Positions 7,090-15,270 are shown, counted from the first letter of the stretch. The stretch: DNA of 60,764 nt from an uncultured Clostridia bacterium (GCA_944341895.1 CALVMB010000061.1:1-60764), one strand, 5' to 3'. Numbers and translations are program-made. The notes: a model not told the origin generated them from the sequence alone.

Positions 7090-7902
7090 TTAAAGATAAT
7101 TTTTGCCGATGATTTTCATAAACTCATCTCGGCTGTGAGTCTTTTCAAATTCCGCTTGGCAATCTTGCTTTATGCGGAGGTCGAGGTCTCGGTCAAAATG
7201 CACGCCCTCATTCGAGAGGTTATGGTGCCTCCCGCAAAGCCACACCTTGAATCCGTTTCGCTCGCTGTTCTTTCTGTTTGCAGTCCCGCCGAAAACGTGA
7301 TGTTCGTGTAAGCCGTATGTTGCCCCGCAAACGTAACACCGCTTCTCTGTCTGCATAATTGATTTAGCCACGATATGTACTCCTTGCAAGCTCAATCTCG
7401 CTGTCATACACACCCAGCTCCAATCAAGCACCGCCTCGATGAGTTCCGTCATCTCTTGCGTGTTGAATTTTGACGAGCCGATGAAGTATTGATAGACATT
7501 GAGAGTCTTTCCGTTCACCTCCCGCTCGCCCATTTTTCGGACGACGCGAAAGGACTTGCGAAGCATAGGCTCGGCTTCGGGAAGAGCCAACAAATAATCG
7601 TAGGCGACATTCGCCTCTTCGAGCATAATGCAATAACACTCCTCGCTCGATACCCTGTTTTTTCTTCCCGACATCGCCATTGCCATTTTTCCAAGCAGCG
7701 CCCACAAAAGTTTGTTCTGCTCGATACTTCTTTTGGACTTATACGGCTTGACCTCGACTTCCAGCTTCGCCTCCGCCTTTTTCGTTTCCTCAAAGGCGAG
7801 AAGCGCAGCCTGTTTGTCTATCCCGTGAACAACATAGCTGATAATAAGGTCGCCGTTTTCGTCGCTCATTCGATAGGTCTTGTTTGCAATAAACTTACTC
7901 AC
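7090..7902 (-). CDS. NinB-like recombination protein fused to HNH endonuclease domain
   Basis: About 270 residues from GTG 7902, chosen over GTG 7911 because AAGGTG lies 6 nt before it. Residues about 50-165 match the NinB/Orf pattern (KPYKSKRSIEQNKLLWALLGKMA; later WVCMTARLSLQG). Residues about 185-235 form an HNH-type zinc nuclease: CYVCG, HEHHVF, then CGRHHNL. NinB-type proteins bind ssDNA and help recombinases; fused to HNH, the protein could cut junctions or recombination intermediates. It overlaps the annealing-protein gene by 8 bp. Domain assignments are by motif; the fusion itself is plain in a single frame. Confidence 0.7.
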   Translation of the reverse strand: MSKFIANKTYRMSDENGDLIISYVVHGIDKQAALLAFEETKKAEAKLEVEVKPYKSKRSIEQNKLLWALLGKMAMAMSGRKNRVSSEECYCIMLEEANVAYDYLLALPEAEPMLRKSFRVVRKMGEREVNGKTLNVYQYFIGSSKFNTQEMTELIEAVLDWSWVCMTARLSLQGVHIVAKSIMQTEKRCYVCGATYGLHEHHVFGGTANRKNSERNGFKVWLCGRHHNLSNEGVHFDRDLDLRIKQDCQAEFEKTHSRDEFMKIIGKNYL

Positions 7903-8563
7903 CGGATTCACCTTCGATAGCTTTCTTTAAGGCGGTCATAAGCTCCTCGAACTGCTTATCCGAAAGGTCGTTGATTTTAATGCTCTTCTTGTATTTTTTT
8001 ACAATCCAATCGGTAACATCGGAAATCGACAAATCGCTTTCTTTGAGCAGTTCGTTTACCCGCGCCCATTTGGTTTTTTGCTGTGTACCAGGCGTTTGCC
8101 TCTGCGCTGTCCTCGTTGGCTCTGCGGACGGCGGCGCGGTATATTTGGTATTCTCGTTCCAATACACATCTGCTCCCATTCCAAGAGCCTTGCAAGCCAC
8201 CGAAAGCGCGTCCGTGTATGCCTTCTTGTAACATTCGTCGTCCGTGTAAACGCCATTCTGTTCCTTCACAACAGCTTTACTGCCGCCAATGCCCGGAATA
8301 GGCTCGCTCCATTCGCCGCCAACTTTGACTCGCAGTTCGATTTCAACGCTTGCAATGACCTCGTTGTTTTCTCCCTTATCAAGCCAAGTGCGGACAATTT
8401 TCGGAATCCAACCGATACCGCAAACCCCAAACTCTTCTGTGAGTTTTTTGATTCGCCACATCGGATTGATGTCCGTCATTCCCTTTAATCTGCCGCCCTT
8501 AATCTCCTTTTGGGCATTTTCGGGAACGCTTCGGACTTTTTCATACAGTTCGAGGTTTTCCAT
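7895..8563 (-). CDS. phage single-strand annealing protein (Rad52/ERF-like)
   Basis: 222 residues from ATG 8563 (GGAGGT four bases upstream). The conserved core runs GGRLKGMTDINPMWRIKKLTE, then FGVCGIGW, then a helix YKKAYTDALSVACKALGMGADVYW. That last segment resembles the AKALG helix of Rad52/ERF-superfamily annealing proteins. A low-complexity linker (APPSAEPTRTAQRQTPGTQQ) leads to a helical C-terminal domain. Immediately downstream of a PD-(D/E)XK exonuclease gene, the classic exonuclease-annealase pairing. Family name by resemblance and context. Confidence 0.65.
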   Translation of the reverse strand: MENLELYEKVRSVPENAQKEIKGGRLKGMTDINPMWRIKKLTEEFGVCGIGWIPKIVRTWLDKGENNEVIASVEIELRVKVGGEWSEPIPGIGGSKAVVKEQNGVYTDDECYKKAYTDALSVACKALGMGADVYWNENTKYTAPPSAEPTRTAQRQTPGTQQKTKWARVNELLKESDLSISDVTDWIVKKYKKSIKINDLSDKQFEELMTALKKAIEGESGE

Positions 8564-8565
8564 AC

Positions 8566-9228
8566 TTACCTCCATTCAAGGTCTCGTTTTATGTAATAGA
8601 CCTGCAAAAGCGCCTTGAACATCTTGAAATATTTGCGCACGGTCGGCATAGGGATTTCCTTGTGTTGGAAAGGCTCGTCCTCGTTCCTGCCGATGTTGAG
8701 AATCATAATTTGCTCCACTTTGTGCTTGTTCTCCGTCAAAAGGTTTGCGTACGAGGACACTTGAAGAAAATGATCGTTGAAAATTCCCTTGCCGCTCTTG
8801 AAGTCCACGAGCGTATATTTCCCGTCGATTTTGCAGTAGAAGTCCAGCGTTCCGCCGTACTTGTACTTCTCCGAAACGAAGCCTTTCTCGTTAAAAATCG
8901 GCTCGACCTTATGCTGTTTCTCCCATTCGAGATACTTCTTGAATCCGACCTCCGCCATTTCGATTTCAAGCGGCGTATTGTCGGAAAGGTCTGCCTTCTT
9001 CCCGGTGATGTGCGCCTCCACAAGAGCGTGAATGAGAGTCCCGACAGCCGCCGCCTTATCGACGTACTTCGTAGAGTCGATTCCCTGCAAGCCGAGGTTA
9101 TTCGCCCACTTTACGAGCGCGGGCTTATTGAGAAGCCCCGTGATTGTGGTGGCACCGGGGACAAGAGTTCCGTCTGCAAGATAGTACCTGGTATGAGCCT
9201 TGCTTGCCTTTTTAAGTTTGTCAGCCAT
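8566..9228 (-). CDS. PD-(D/E)XK phage exonuclease (RecB/Cas4-like)
   Basis: 220 residues from ATG 9228 (GGAGGGAAGG upstream). Motifs in order: GATTITGLLNKPALVKWA near the N-terminus, GTLIHALVEAHI, then the catalytic GGTLDFYCKIDGKYTLVDFKSGK (Asp, then D-x-K) and a downstream QVSSYANLL helix. This is the RecB-type nuclease fold of phage recombination systems. It would resect dsDNA ends for the annealing protein, whose gene starts 3 bp beyond this stop. Confidence 0.85.
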   Translation of the reverse strand: MADKLKKASKAHTRYYLADGTLVPGATTITGLLNKPALVKWANNLGLQGIDSTKYVDKAAAVGTLIHALVEAHITGKKADLSDNTPLEIEMAEVGFKKYLEWEKQHKVEPIFNEKGFVSEKYKYGGTLDFYCKIDGKYTLVDFKSGKGIFNDHFLQVSSYANLLTENKHKVEQIMILNIGRNEDEPFQHKEIPMPTVRKYFKMFKALLQVYYIKRDLEWR

Positions 9229-9511
9229 TGTCCTTCCCTCCGTAAAGCGTTTCGAGAGCTTCCGCTCTTTTGTTTTCGGGCTTTTCGCACTCCTCTTTGT
9301 ACTGCTTTTTCGCATACTCCAAACTCTGCTCCAAGTCCTTGATAGCCGCAACAGATACCCGTACCCGTTCAAGATTCACGCACATCTCATCAAAGTCGCG
9401 CGTGTTCGACATTGCGATTCCGTTCTGCTGCATTTTCTCAACAAGCCCCCTCTTGGCAAGCTCAACTTGTTCCGTGAGGATTTCGACCCGTTCTTTGTAG
9501 TAATTTTTCAT
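9221..9511 (-). CDS. phage hypothetical coiled-coil protein, 96 aa
   Basis: Starts at ATG 9511 with AAGGAG upstream. Almost entirely helical and charged (KERVEILTEQVELAKRGLVEKM, later IKDLEQSLEYAKKQYKEECEK), so probably a coiled coil. It overlaps the exonuclease start by 8 bp, so it is translated in step with the recombination genes. No family recognised. Confidence 0.6.
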   Translation of the reverse strand: MKNYYKERVEILTEQVELAKRGLVEKMQQNGIAMSNTRDFDEMCVNLERVRVSVAAIKDLEQSLEYAKKQYKEECEKPENKRAEALETLYGGKDNG

Positions 9512-9557
9512 AACAAATTCTCCTTGACTTTTTATAGATTTTTTGCTATGATATTTG

Positions 9558-9579
9558 AAAAGGAGCATAGCTCTCCTTT
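9558..9579 (-). terminator. stem-loop between XRE gene and recombination genes
   Basis: AAAGGAG and CTCCTTT form a 7-bp stem with a 7-nt loop. The tail on the minus strand is only weakly T-rich, so this may attenuate rather than end transcription from the XRE gene. The 79-bp gap here is the largest inside the phage operon. Confidence 0.35.
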
Positions 9580-9590
9580 GTAGACTTCAC

Positions 9591-10010
9591 TTACTTGCTG
9601 CCAGGCTGTGGTGAGGTCTTTTCTTTTTGCAAAATTTCTTGATGTGTGCGTTTCAGTTGCATATAGCACCAATTCGCCCACGCCGTGATGTCTTGAAAGC
9701 CGCATTTCTGCAATGCGCCGCTCTTGAAAAACTCTCTTGCCTCTTCGGGCAACTCCGCCGTCAGCCGATACACATTTGATTTCCTCTTGCGCTTCTTTGG
9801 CTTTGCGGGCGGAGCGTAGTAAACCTCGTGCGGCTCGTAGATGTCCTCGACGGAACACCCAAGCTCTTTCAAGATAAGTTTCATCGTTGGCGGAGTAGGC
9901 AGACACTTGTAATTTTCAAACTTGCTCATCATCGGCTCGTCAGTACCGACCGATATTGCAAGCTCCTTCTGCTGCCGCCCCTTTGCAACGCGAATTTCTT
10001 TCAGCTTCAC
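9591..10010 (-). CDS. XRE-type HTH phage regulator with C-terminal extension
   Basis: 139 residues. The start is GTG 10010, with GGAGG 7 nt upstream. Residues 1-55 are a helix-turn-helix of the XRE/Cro class (MKLKEIRVAKGRQQKELA, then MSKFENYKCLPTPPTM). A basic linker (KPKKRKRKS) leads to a helical C-terminal part of unknown role. It is transcribed with the early genes rather than divergently from them, which suggests a modulator rather than the lysogenic repressor. Confidence 0.75.
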   Translation of the reverse strand: MKLKEIRVAKGRQQKELAISVGTDEPMMSKFENYKCLPTPPTMKLILKELGCSVEDIYEPHEVYYAPPAKPKKRKRKSNVYRLTAELPEEAREFFKSGALQKCGFQDITAWANWCYMQLKRTHQEILQKEKTSPQPGSK

Positions 10011-10012
10011 CT

Positions 10013-10219
10013 TTATACCTCCTTGTCAGATTCTTCCTCGACGGTAATGCCGAGAGCTTTTGCGATTGCCCTGCCCTTCTTATCAAGAGAGCGAAGTTGG
10101 TACATTCTCTGCCGAAGCATATCGTTTTCAGCTTTCTTCGCTATCTTCACATAGGGACTGCTTTTCAGCCGTTCGATTTCCGCCAGAACTTCCTCCGTTG
10201 TCATCGTTGACTTTGCCAT
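10013..10219 (-). CDS. small phage helical protein, 68 aa
   Basis: Start ATG 10219 (MAKSTMTTEEVLAEIERLK), 6 nt after AGGAG; an ATG at 10225 directly abuts the SD and is unlikely. The pattern EEVLAEIERLKSSPYVKIAKK and the basic LRQRMYQLRSLDKKGRAIA helix recur in small early proteins of Bacillota phages. Function unknown. Its first about 90 bp overlap the 3' end of the upstream gene in another frame. Confidence 0.6.
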   Translation of the reverse strand: MAKSTMTTEEVLAEIERLKSSPYVKIAKKAENDMLRQRMYQLRSLDKKGRAIAKALGITVEEESDKEV

Positions 10220-10370
10220 TGACATCTCCTTTTTGAGATTTCAGCCACTCTTGGAACTTCTCCTCGTTTTCGGGGCATTTATAGAACTGTTTGATAGGCT
10301 CGTCCAACGCTCTTGCCGCGAGATATGTTTGAAGTGGCGACATTTTCAGTTTTGTTTCCTCGATTTTCAT
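10128..10370 (-). CDS. small phage protein, 80 aa
   Basis: From ATG 10370 (MKIEETKLKMSPLQTYLAARALDEP). The first 50 residues look like a real helical protein; the last 30 (KVNDDNGGSSGGNRTAEKQ) are low in complexity and lie entirely over the next gene. That suggests the original stop was lost, or a true 92-bp overlap. No function assigned. Confidence 0.5.
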   Translation of the reverse strand: MKIEETKLKMSPLQTYLAARALDEPIKQFYKCPENEEKFQEWLKSQKGDVNGKVNDDNGGSSGGNRTAEKQSLCEDSEES

Positions 10371-10395
10371 TGCCGTCCCTCCTTTGGGCTTCGCC

Positions 10396-10563
10396 TCACT
10401 CGTTACCAGCAACGTACTCTTTGAGAGCGATTCTCACGATGTCGCTCAAATTCAGCTCTCTGTCTTTGGCGATTTTGATAAGTTTCGCGTGAGTATCTTT
10501 TGCGATATACACGCCGATAACGACCTTACCATTACGCTCCTTCTTGTCCAACTTCGTCGCCAT
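10396..10563 (-). CDS. 55-aa CopG/ribbon-helix-helix-like phage protein
   Basis: A short ORF starting at ATG 10563 with AGGAGGTG at the right distance. Its sequence fits a ribbon-helix-helix regulator: a basic N-terminus (MATKLDKKERNGK), one strand (VVIGVYIAK), helix A (THAKLIKIAKDREL) and helix B (NLSDIVRIALKEYV). It is the first gene of the phage operon after the terminator at 10585-10619, so it may control that operon. Confidence 0.7.
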   Translation of the reverse strand: MATKLDKKERNGKVVIGVYIAKDTHAKLIKIAKDRELNLSDIVRIALKEYVAGNE

Positions 10564-10584
10564 TCCGCACCTCCTTGTAATAAA

Positions 10585-10619
10585 ATAAAAAATAGGCTCG
10601 TCAGTTAAGACGAGCCTAT
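10585..10619 (-). terminator. rho-independent terminator directly upstream of the phage operon
   Basis: On the minus strand an 11-bp stem ATAGGCTCGTC/GACGAGCCTAT with a 6-nt loop is followed by TTTTTTATTTT. It would stop transcription coming from higher coordinates, yet only about 20 bp separate it from the SD of the first phage gene. So the phage operon needs read-through or anti-termination, or has lost its promoter. Confidence 0.8.
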
Positions 10620-10635
10620 CTAAATCGCATAAAAT

Positions 10636-10662
10636 TAGGCGTGTCTCAAACTGACACGCCTA
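10636..10662 (-). terminator. second hairpin of related design
   Basis: Stem TAGGCGTGTC/GACACGCCTA (10 bp) with a 7-nt loop, then ATTTTATG. Its ends (TAGGC...GCCTA) match the neighbouring terminator, but the tail is weaker. Together they form a tandem pair ahead of the phage operon. Confidence 0.5.
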
Positions 10663-10670
10663 TTGTATAA

Positions 10671-11793
10671 TATCAATTTGAGCACTTGCGACTCGTTTTT
10701 CGTCACCAAGGAAGGTGCCGCCGAGCCGCTGACCGTCCATTTTCCGGTGACGTCGCCCGCGGCGCTATACCCTTCAAAGTCCTCCAATATCCCTTCCGCA
10801 CTGCCTTTCGGCGGATTGGTGACGCTGTCGCGCGTGTCCGCGTCGTATCCTTCGCCCGAACCGATGGAAATTTCGTCGATCAGGAAGGTGCTGTTCTCCG
10901 CGCCGCTGACGTACAGCCACAGCACGCTGACACTGGAAAAGTCGGAAGGTCTGCTGCCCGCGTTCACATCAAATGCCGAGAACGGGATCGAAACATATTG
11001 CCCCTCTTTCGCATTGAGCGTCAGTTTCGCGCGCAGGTCGTTGGCGGTGTCCCCGATGCGGACCGTTACGGTAATGCCGCTTCCGCCGCCGTCGATCCAG
11101 AAACGGATGCCTTCCGCACCGACCCAGATGTTTCTGCCGTCGCTCAGCCGCGACTGCAATGCAGCCCAGCCCGCCGTATTGGCGCCCAGCCGCACCTGCA
11201 TTGCCGTACTGCCTTGCGCGCCTTCGCCGTCCGCGAGCGTAACGGTCAGAGCACTGCCGCTTGCGTTCGCGTAGAACTCGCCCTGCAGCGCCGTATCATC
11301 CGCATAGTTTTCAAAATCGTACAGCGTTCTCGGCGCGCTGTGATCTGCCGGCACAAAGCGCTCTGCGGAAAACTCGATGTCGTCGATATATACCGTCTGG
11401 TTTTTCTTTCCGTTGACGACGATCTGGATATAATCCACAAGATCGAGCGTCATCTTCATCGTCGAAGGGTCGCGCAGATCCAGTTCGTCCAGATTGACGC
11501 CGACCGATTCGCCGTTGCTGACCGCAAGGACGGACGCGACCATCACATTGCTCCCGCTCACAAACTGTACGGAATACGAACCCGCCGAAGCCTTGAAGCG
11601 CATGGAAACGACGTCGCTGAAATCCGCCTTCCCGCCAAACCGCACCCCGAATGCAACGGAAGCCTCGTTCGGCACAAAGCCGAGCATCTGCTCGCCGGAG
11701 AACGCGTTGCCGCTTTCCAGGGCGATGCTGTCGGGATCGATCAGATTGAAGAAATACCTTTCCTTGACCGCGTCGGCGGAGGTAATCGATGCT
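10671..11793 (-). pseudogene. fragment of a secreted protein with CBM11-like repeats, broken at both ends
   Basis: An open frame with no start of its own. Three related beta-sandwich units can be seen: a first one ending VYIDDIEFSAERF, a central complete one (TLYDFENYADDTALQGEF to STFLIDEISIGSG), and a third that starts GILEDFEGYSAAGDV and stops after a few strands. The DFE...WF-type opening and IDDI/IDEI ending are typical of CBM11-like domains in plant-polysaccharide enzymes. Upstream the frame merges into the end of the YitT gene; downstream it runs into the phage-side hairpins. No signal peptide, catalytic domain or natural stop is present, so it is a fragment. Confidence 0.7.
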
Positions 11794-11796
11794 TTT

Positions 11797-12573
11797 AATG
11801 GTTTTTTTGAGAAAGACGATCTGGCGGCTGTACATGCAGGACATCAGAACCTGATGTTCGCTGTTGGTATACATTCCGACGCCCCTGAGCATCGTGATCC
11901 CGTTTTTGCTGCCGGCGATCAGCGCTTCGGCGATCTCGGTGCCCTTGTCGCTGATCACGAGACACAGTTTTGTGCGTTTGAGTCCGAACGCGACGAATGC
12001 GCTGGCCATCGCGGTGACCCACACCGAAGCCAGCCCGTAAAACACCCTTTCGAAACAGCCCAGCACCGACGACAGCAAGACGATCGAGCCGTCGCAGATG
12101 CCGACGCACGCAGGCACGTTCTGCGAACGGAGCCCTTTGGCGATGACCCGCCCCAACAATTCAGTCCCTCCGCCGAATCCGTTGCGCACAAACAGGCCGC
12201 TTCCCACACCGCAGAGCATGCCGCCGCTCACCGTGGCGATCAGAGGATCGTCCGTAACGGGCGGAACGAGCGAAAACAGTTGCGTCATCATGCCGAGGCA
12301 GAATACGGTCGGGATAAACTGTATAGAAATCTTTTTTCCTACAAAAACAAACCCGAGAACAAGCACGGGAATGTTGAGGAGTATGGAACCCAACCCCACG
12401 GGGAATTGATCGCACAGCAGATAGATGAAGGTGGCAAGTCCCGTGATGCCGCCCGTAACGATGCCGTTCGGGACGAGAAACACGGCCGCGCCGCACGAAT
12501 ATGCGGCGCATCCCGCCAGCATCGCCGCCCAACCCAAGGCTTCCCGCACGATCTTTTGTTGTTTGCTCTTCAT
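11797..12573 (-). pseudogene. YitT-family membrane protein, C-terminus replaced
   Basis: From ATG 12573, about 259 residues match the YitT family. There is an N-terminal membrane block with VPNGIVTGGITGLATFIY, several more membrane helices (SILLNIPVLVLGFVFVGKK; GGMLCGVGSGLFVRNG) and a cytoplasmic DUF2179 domain (KNGITMLRGVGMYTNSEHQVLM). Family members continue past KKTIKSID with about 20 more residues. Here the homology ends abruptly at about 11797 and an unrelated frame runs on to 11311. The domain is nearly complete, so some function is possible, but the end is abnormal. Confidence 0.75.
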
Positions 12574-12589
12574 ATCAAATCGTTCTGCC

Positions 12590-13408
12590 TCAAATAAACG
12601 CTTCCAGGTCCCTGAAGTCGCGCAGCACCGATTGTACGATATGCGTCGTTTCGCCGTAACGGGCATCCTGCCCGATCGACTTCACTTTCCGCAAGACCGC
12701 TTCCGCTGTTTCCGCGCGCGTATAATTCATTTCGATCGCGCAGGGATATGTCAGCCGCACGGGCTCGTTCGGTGCACGCAAGGCATCGGCGACGCCTGCG
12801 CGGATGGCGCGCAAGACCTCCTCTTCCTCGATGAACTGCGCGGCATTTCTGCCCTTGCCGATCTTGGTGACCGCCGTGCGGATGCCCGGGATCGCGGCGC
12901 GCACCTGTCCGACGCATACGTCGTCGGATGCGCAGAACAGCACGGGGATGCCCAGTTCGCCCGCGATGTACGCATAGATCTCCGCCTCGCCCATCGTCCT
13001 GCCGCCGATCTTGAAATACTGCACGCGCTGTGAACTGTACGTGTGCGCCAGGACGCCGTTGAACGAACCTTCCTTGCTGTGATAGCCGAGCAGGAAAATG
13101 CCCGCAAAGGCAAAATCCTTGGCAAAACTGAACCGCTCGTACCGCGGCATGGGCGGGTTTTCCACTCGGATGACCCGCGTATCGATCTCAGAAAAATCCA
13201 GATTCTTGCCTGTGCCGTGATTGTCCCATACCGCGACCTTTTCGGCGCCCGCCGCGAACAGGACGTCCACGACGCAGTTGATCTCTTTGACCGCATTTTT
13301 CAGTGCGACCGCATAATCCGCTACCTCGGGATACAGGCTTTTGTACGGTTCTCCCACAACGCCGTGGATCCCTTCCAGATCAACCGCGATCAGATATTCC
13401 CTTTTCAT
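12590..13408 (-). CDS. DppA-type D-aminopeptidase (peptidase family M55)
   Basis: 272 residues from ATG 13408 (GAGGTG 6 nt upstream; the in-frame GTG at 13417 is too close). Family motifs: DLEGIHGVV (metal-binding Asp/Glu), DNHGTGKNLDF, LGYHSKEGSFNGVLAHTYSS, and ASDDV. M55 enzymes are zinc aminopeptidases acting on D-amino-acid peptides such as cell-wall fragments. The start overlaps the end of the oxidoreductase gene, and the truncated YitT gene follows at 16 bp, so the three form one operon. Confidence 0.85.
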   Translation of the reverse strand: MKREYLIAVDLEGIHGVVGEPYKSLYPEVADYAVALKNAVKEINCVVDVLFAAGAEKVAVWDNHGTGKNLDFSEIDTRVIRVENPPMPRYERFSFAKDFAFAGIFLLGYHSKEGSFNGVLAHTYSSQRVQYFKIGGRTMGEAEIYAYIAGELGIPVLFCASDDVCVGQVRAAIPGIRTAVTKIGKGRNAAQFIEEEEVLRAIRAGVADALRAPNEPVRLTYPCAIEMNYTRAETAEAVLRKVKSIGQDARYGETTHIVQSVLRDFRDLEAFI

Positions 13409-13413
13409 CTTTT

Positions 13414-14436
13414 TCACCTCACAGACAAAGCCGCTTTGCAGTTGGCTTCCATCGCTCGGATCGAAACTTCTTTCCCCTGCGATGCGTATAACGCCAAAAT
13501 CAGTTCCACGACCTTTCTTGCCTCATAAAAATCTATGGGGAATTTTTTGCCTTCCCGCAGGCAGGCATAATATTCGCGCACAAGATTGATGTGCCCTACG
13601 CCCCACTCTTCTTTGCCGAATAAAGGATGCCCGTCGCTTCTGGTCACGAACGTTCCGTTGACGATCATATGATCGCCGATCAGCACCGCCTCCGTATTTG
13701 CGCTTCTGAGCATGACCGTGACGGGAAAACTGTGCGAACATGCGTTGGTCGCTTGGATGACAAACCGCCCCCCGTTCTGCATCGTAAACACGCCGAACTG
13801 GCTTTCTTCGACGTCGATGACGCCGCGCAGCGTGTCGTTCGCACCGTGTCCGATGACCGTTCGTGGCATCCCGCAGAACCATTGCAGCAGATCGAGCGTG
13901 TGCAGGGCCTGGTTGATCATGACGCCGCCCCCTTCCTGCAGGAGCGTTCCGCGCCACTGTGCCGAATTATAATAAGATGCGTCGCGCTGCCAGCAGAGCG
14001 TCCCGCTCGCCGCAAGGATCTCCTGTCCGCGGAACAATTCTTTCAGATAGCGGACAGACGCGTTGAAGCGGTTTTGCTGGCACACGGCAAGCCGCGCCTT
14101 CGTGCGCCGGACATGTTCTTCGATGAGCCCCAGTTGGACCGCGTTGATCGCCACGGGCTTTTCGCACAGAACATGGATATTACGGTCCAGACACTCGCAG
14201 ATCATCTCCGCGTGCAGATAGTGCGGCGTACAGATATGCACGACGTCCAATTGCTCCCTGTCCAGCATTTCTTTGTAATTGGCGTACATGCTGCAAGACG
14301 GCCCCGCCATTTTGATCGCACGTTCAAAGCGCGCCGCGTCCGTATCGCATGCGGCAACGACTTGCCAGCCCGCGCTTTGGATCGCATTGATGTGCAACGG
14401 GGAAATTGCGCCCAAACCGATGATCGCCGCTCTCAT
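13414..14436 (-). CDS. Gfo/Idh/MocA family NAD(P)-dependent oxidoreductase
   Basis: 340 residues: an N-terminal Rossmann domain with GLGAISPLHINAI, the ICTPHYLHAEM segment and the EKPVAIN catalytic-lysine motif, then the C-terminal beta-sheet domain (GGGVMINQALHTLDLLQW with the usual H-x3-D pair). Likely oxidises a sugar, inositol or amino-sugar derivative; the substrate cannot be read from sequence. GAGAGGG precedes ATG 14436. First gene of an operon with the M55 peptidase. Confidence 0.85.
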   Translation of the reverse strand: MRAAIIGLGAISPLHINAIQSAGWQVVAACDTDAARFERAIKMAGPSCSMYANYKEMLDREQLDVVHICTPHYLHAEMICECLDRNIHVLCEKPVAINAVQLGLIEEHVRRTKARLAVCQQNRFNASVRYLKELFRGQEILAASGTLCWQRDASYYNSAQWRGTLLQEGGGVMINQALHTLDLLQWFCGMPRTVIGHGANDTLRGVIDVEESQFGVFTMQNGGRFVIQATNACSHSFPVTVMLRSANTEAVLIGDHMIVNGTFVTRSDGHPLFGKEEWGVGHINLVREYYACLREGKKFPIDFYEARKVVELILALYASQGKEVSIRAMEANCKAALSVR

Positions 14437-14493
14437 TACGGTACCCTCTCCGCTTTTTCGGTCCGCACCCTTTGCGGATGCTGTTTTGCGACC

Positions 14494-14522
14494 ATTATAA
14501 ATTGAAAATATAAAAAAGTAAA
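14494..14522 (-). promoter_or_regulatory. promoter for the oxidoreductase-M55-YitT operon
   Basis: On the minus strand TTTACT and TATAAT are separated by 17 bp in a very AT-rich intergenic region, about 60 bp before ATG 14436. Confidence 0.6.
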
Positions 14523-14570
14523 TATATGATTATAACAAAAATATTAACAAAATTAACCTGAAAACACAAA

Positions 14571-14600
14571 GAGCGGGCACGCCTTTCGGCGTGCCCGCTC
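14571..14600 (-). terminator. terminator of the SGNH hydrolase gene
   Basis: A 13-bp perfect stem GAGCGGGCACGCC/GGCGTGCCCGCTC with a 4-nt loop, followed on the minus strand by CTTTGTGTTTT. Confidence 0.85.
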
Positions 14601-14623
14601 CCGTTCGATCGATGCGATTTTAT

Positions 14624-15238
14624 TTATTTTATAAAGGTCACACGTTCCAGCCACCAGCGCGCGATGTATTCATAGCCCAGATCTGTCGGATGGATGCCGT
14701 CCTCGGCAAGATCTTTTGGGGGGACCTTCAAAACGAGTTCCGCAAACAGCCCGTCCAGCGGCACATACGCATCCGCAAATTCGCGCGCGAGTTTGCGCAC
14801 CCGCTCTATTTTCGCGATCAGATCCTCGCGCATGATCATCTTTTGCGGATCGCTCGGTAAAATAAACGGTTCGAGCAGGATGATCTTTGCGCCGTTGGCG
14901 CGCGCCGTTTCCAAAATGGAACGCACATTCTTTTCGAACTGATCTTCGCTCGTCGGTTCGTTGTGATCATACCGCCGCCAACTGTCGTTCACGCCGATCA
15001 GCAGCGAAAACACGTTTGGCCGCAGAACCTCAAATTCCTCACAGACCCGTGCAAGGACGTCTTTGGAGCGGTCCCCGCCCACCGCACGGTTGAACGCCAC
15101 TCCGCCGTATTCGGACAGTTTTTCGCCCACCGTTTTGCTGTATGCGGAAAGACTGTGCAGGTCCTCCCTGTCGCGCATGTGATCGGTCACGCTGTCCCCT
15201 TCGAACAGGATCCTGCTCCCCTTGCCCAATTCGATCAT
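14624..15238 (-). CDS. SGNH/GDSL-family hydrolase
   Basis: 204 residues. Block I FEGDSVTDH holds the nucleophile Ser (GDS), block II is NRAVGGDRSKD, block III LIGVNDSW holds the oxyanion Asn, and block V DGIHPTDLGYEYIA holds the Asp and His. There is no signal peptide, so it is probably a cytoplasmic esterase that removes acyl groups from sugars or other small esters. AGGAGG precedes ATG 15238 at 6 nt. Monocistronic, with its own promoter and terminator. Confidence 0.85.
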   Translation of the reverse strand: MIELGKGSRILFEGDSVTDHMRDREDLHSLSAYSKTVGEKLSEYGGVAFNRAVGGDRSKDVLARVCEEFEVLRPNVFSLLIGVNDSWRRYDHNEPTSEDQFEKNVRSILETARANGAKIILLEPFILPSDPQKMIMREDLIAKIERVRKLAREFADAYVPLDGLFAELVLKVPPKDLAEDGIHPTDLGYEYIARWWLERVTFIK

Positions 15239-15270
15239 GATTAGCCTCCTGAAATCTAAAAACTATATCT

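Noticed and set aside
10686-12597. Long plus-strand frames across the CBM fragment and YitT
   Set aside because: Antisense of recognisable domains; no ribosome-binding site or family resemblance.
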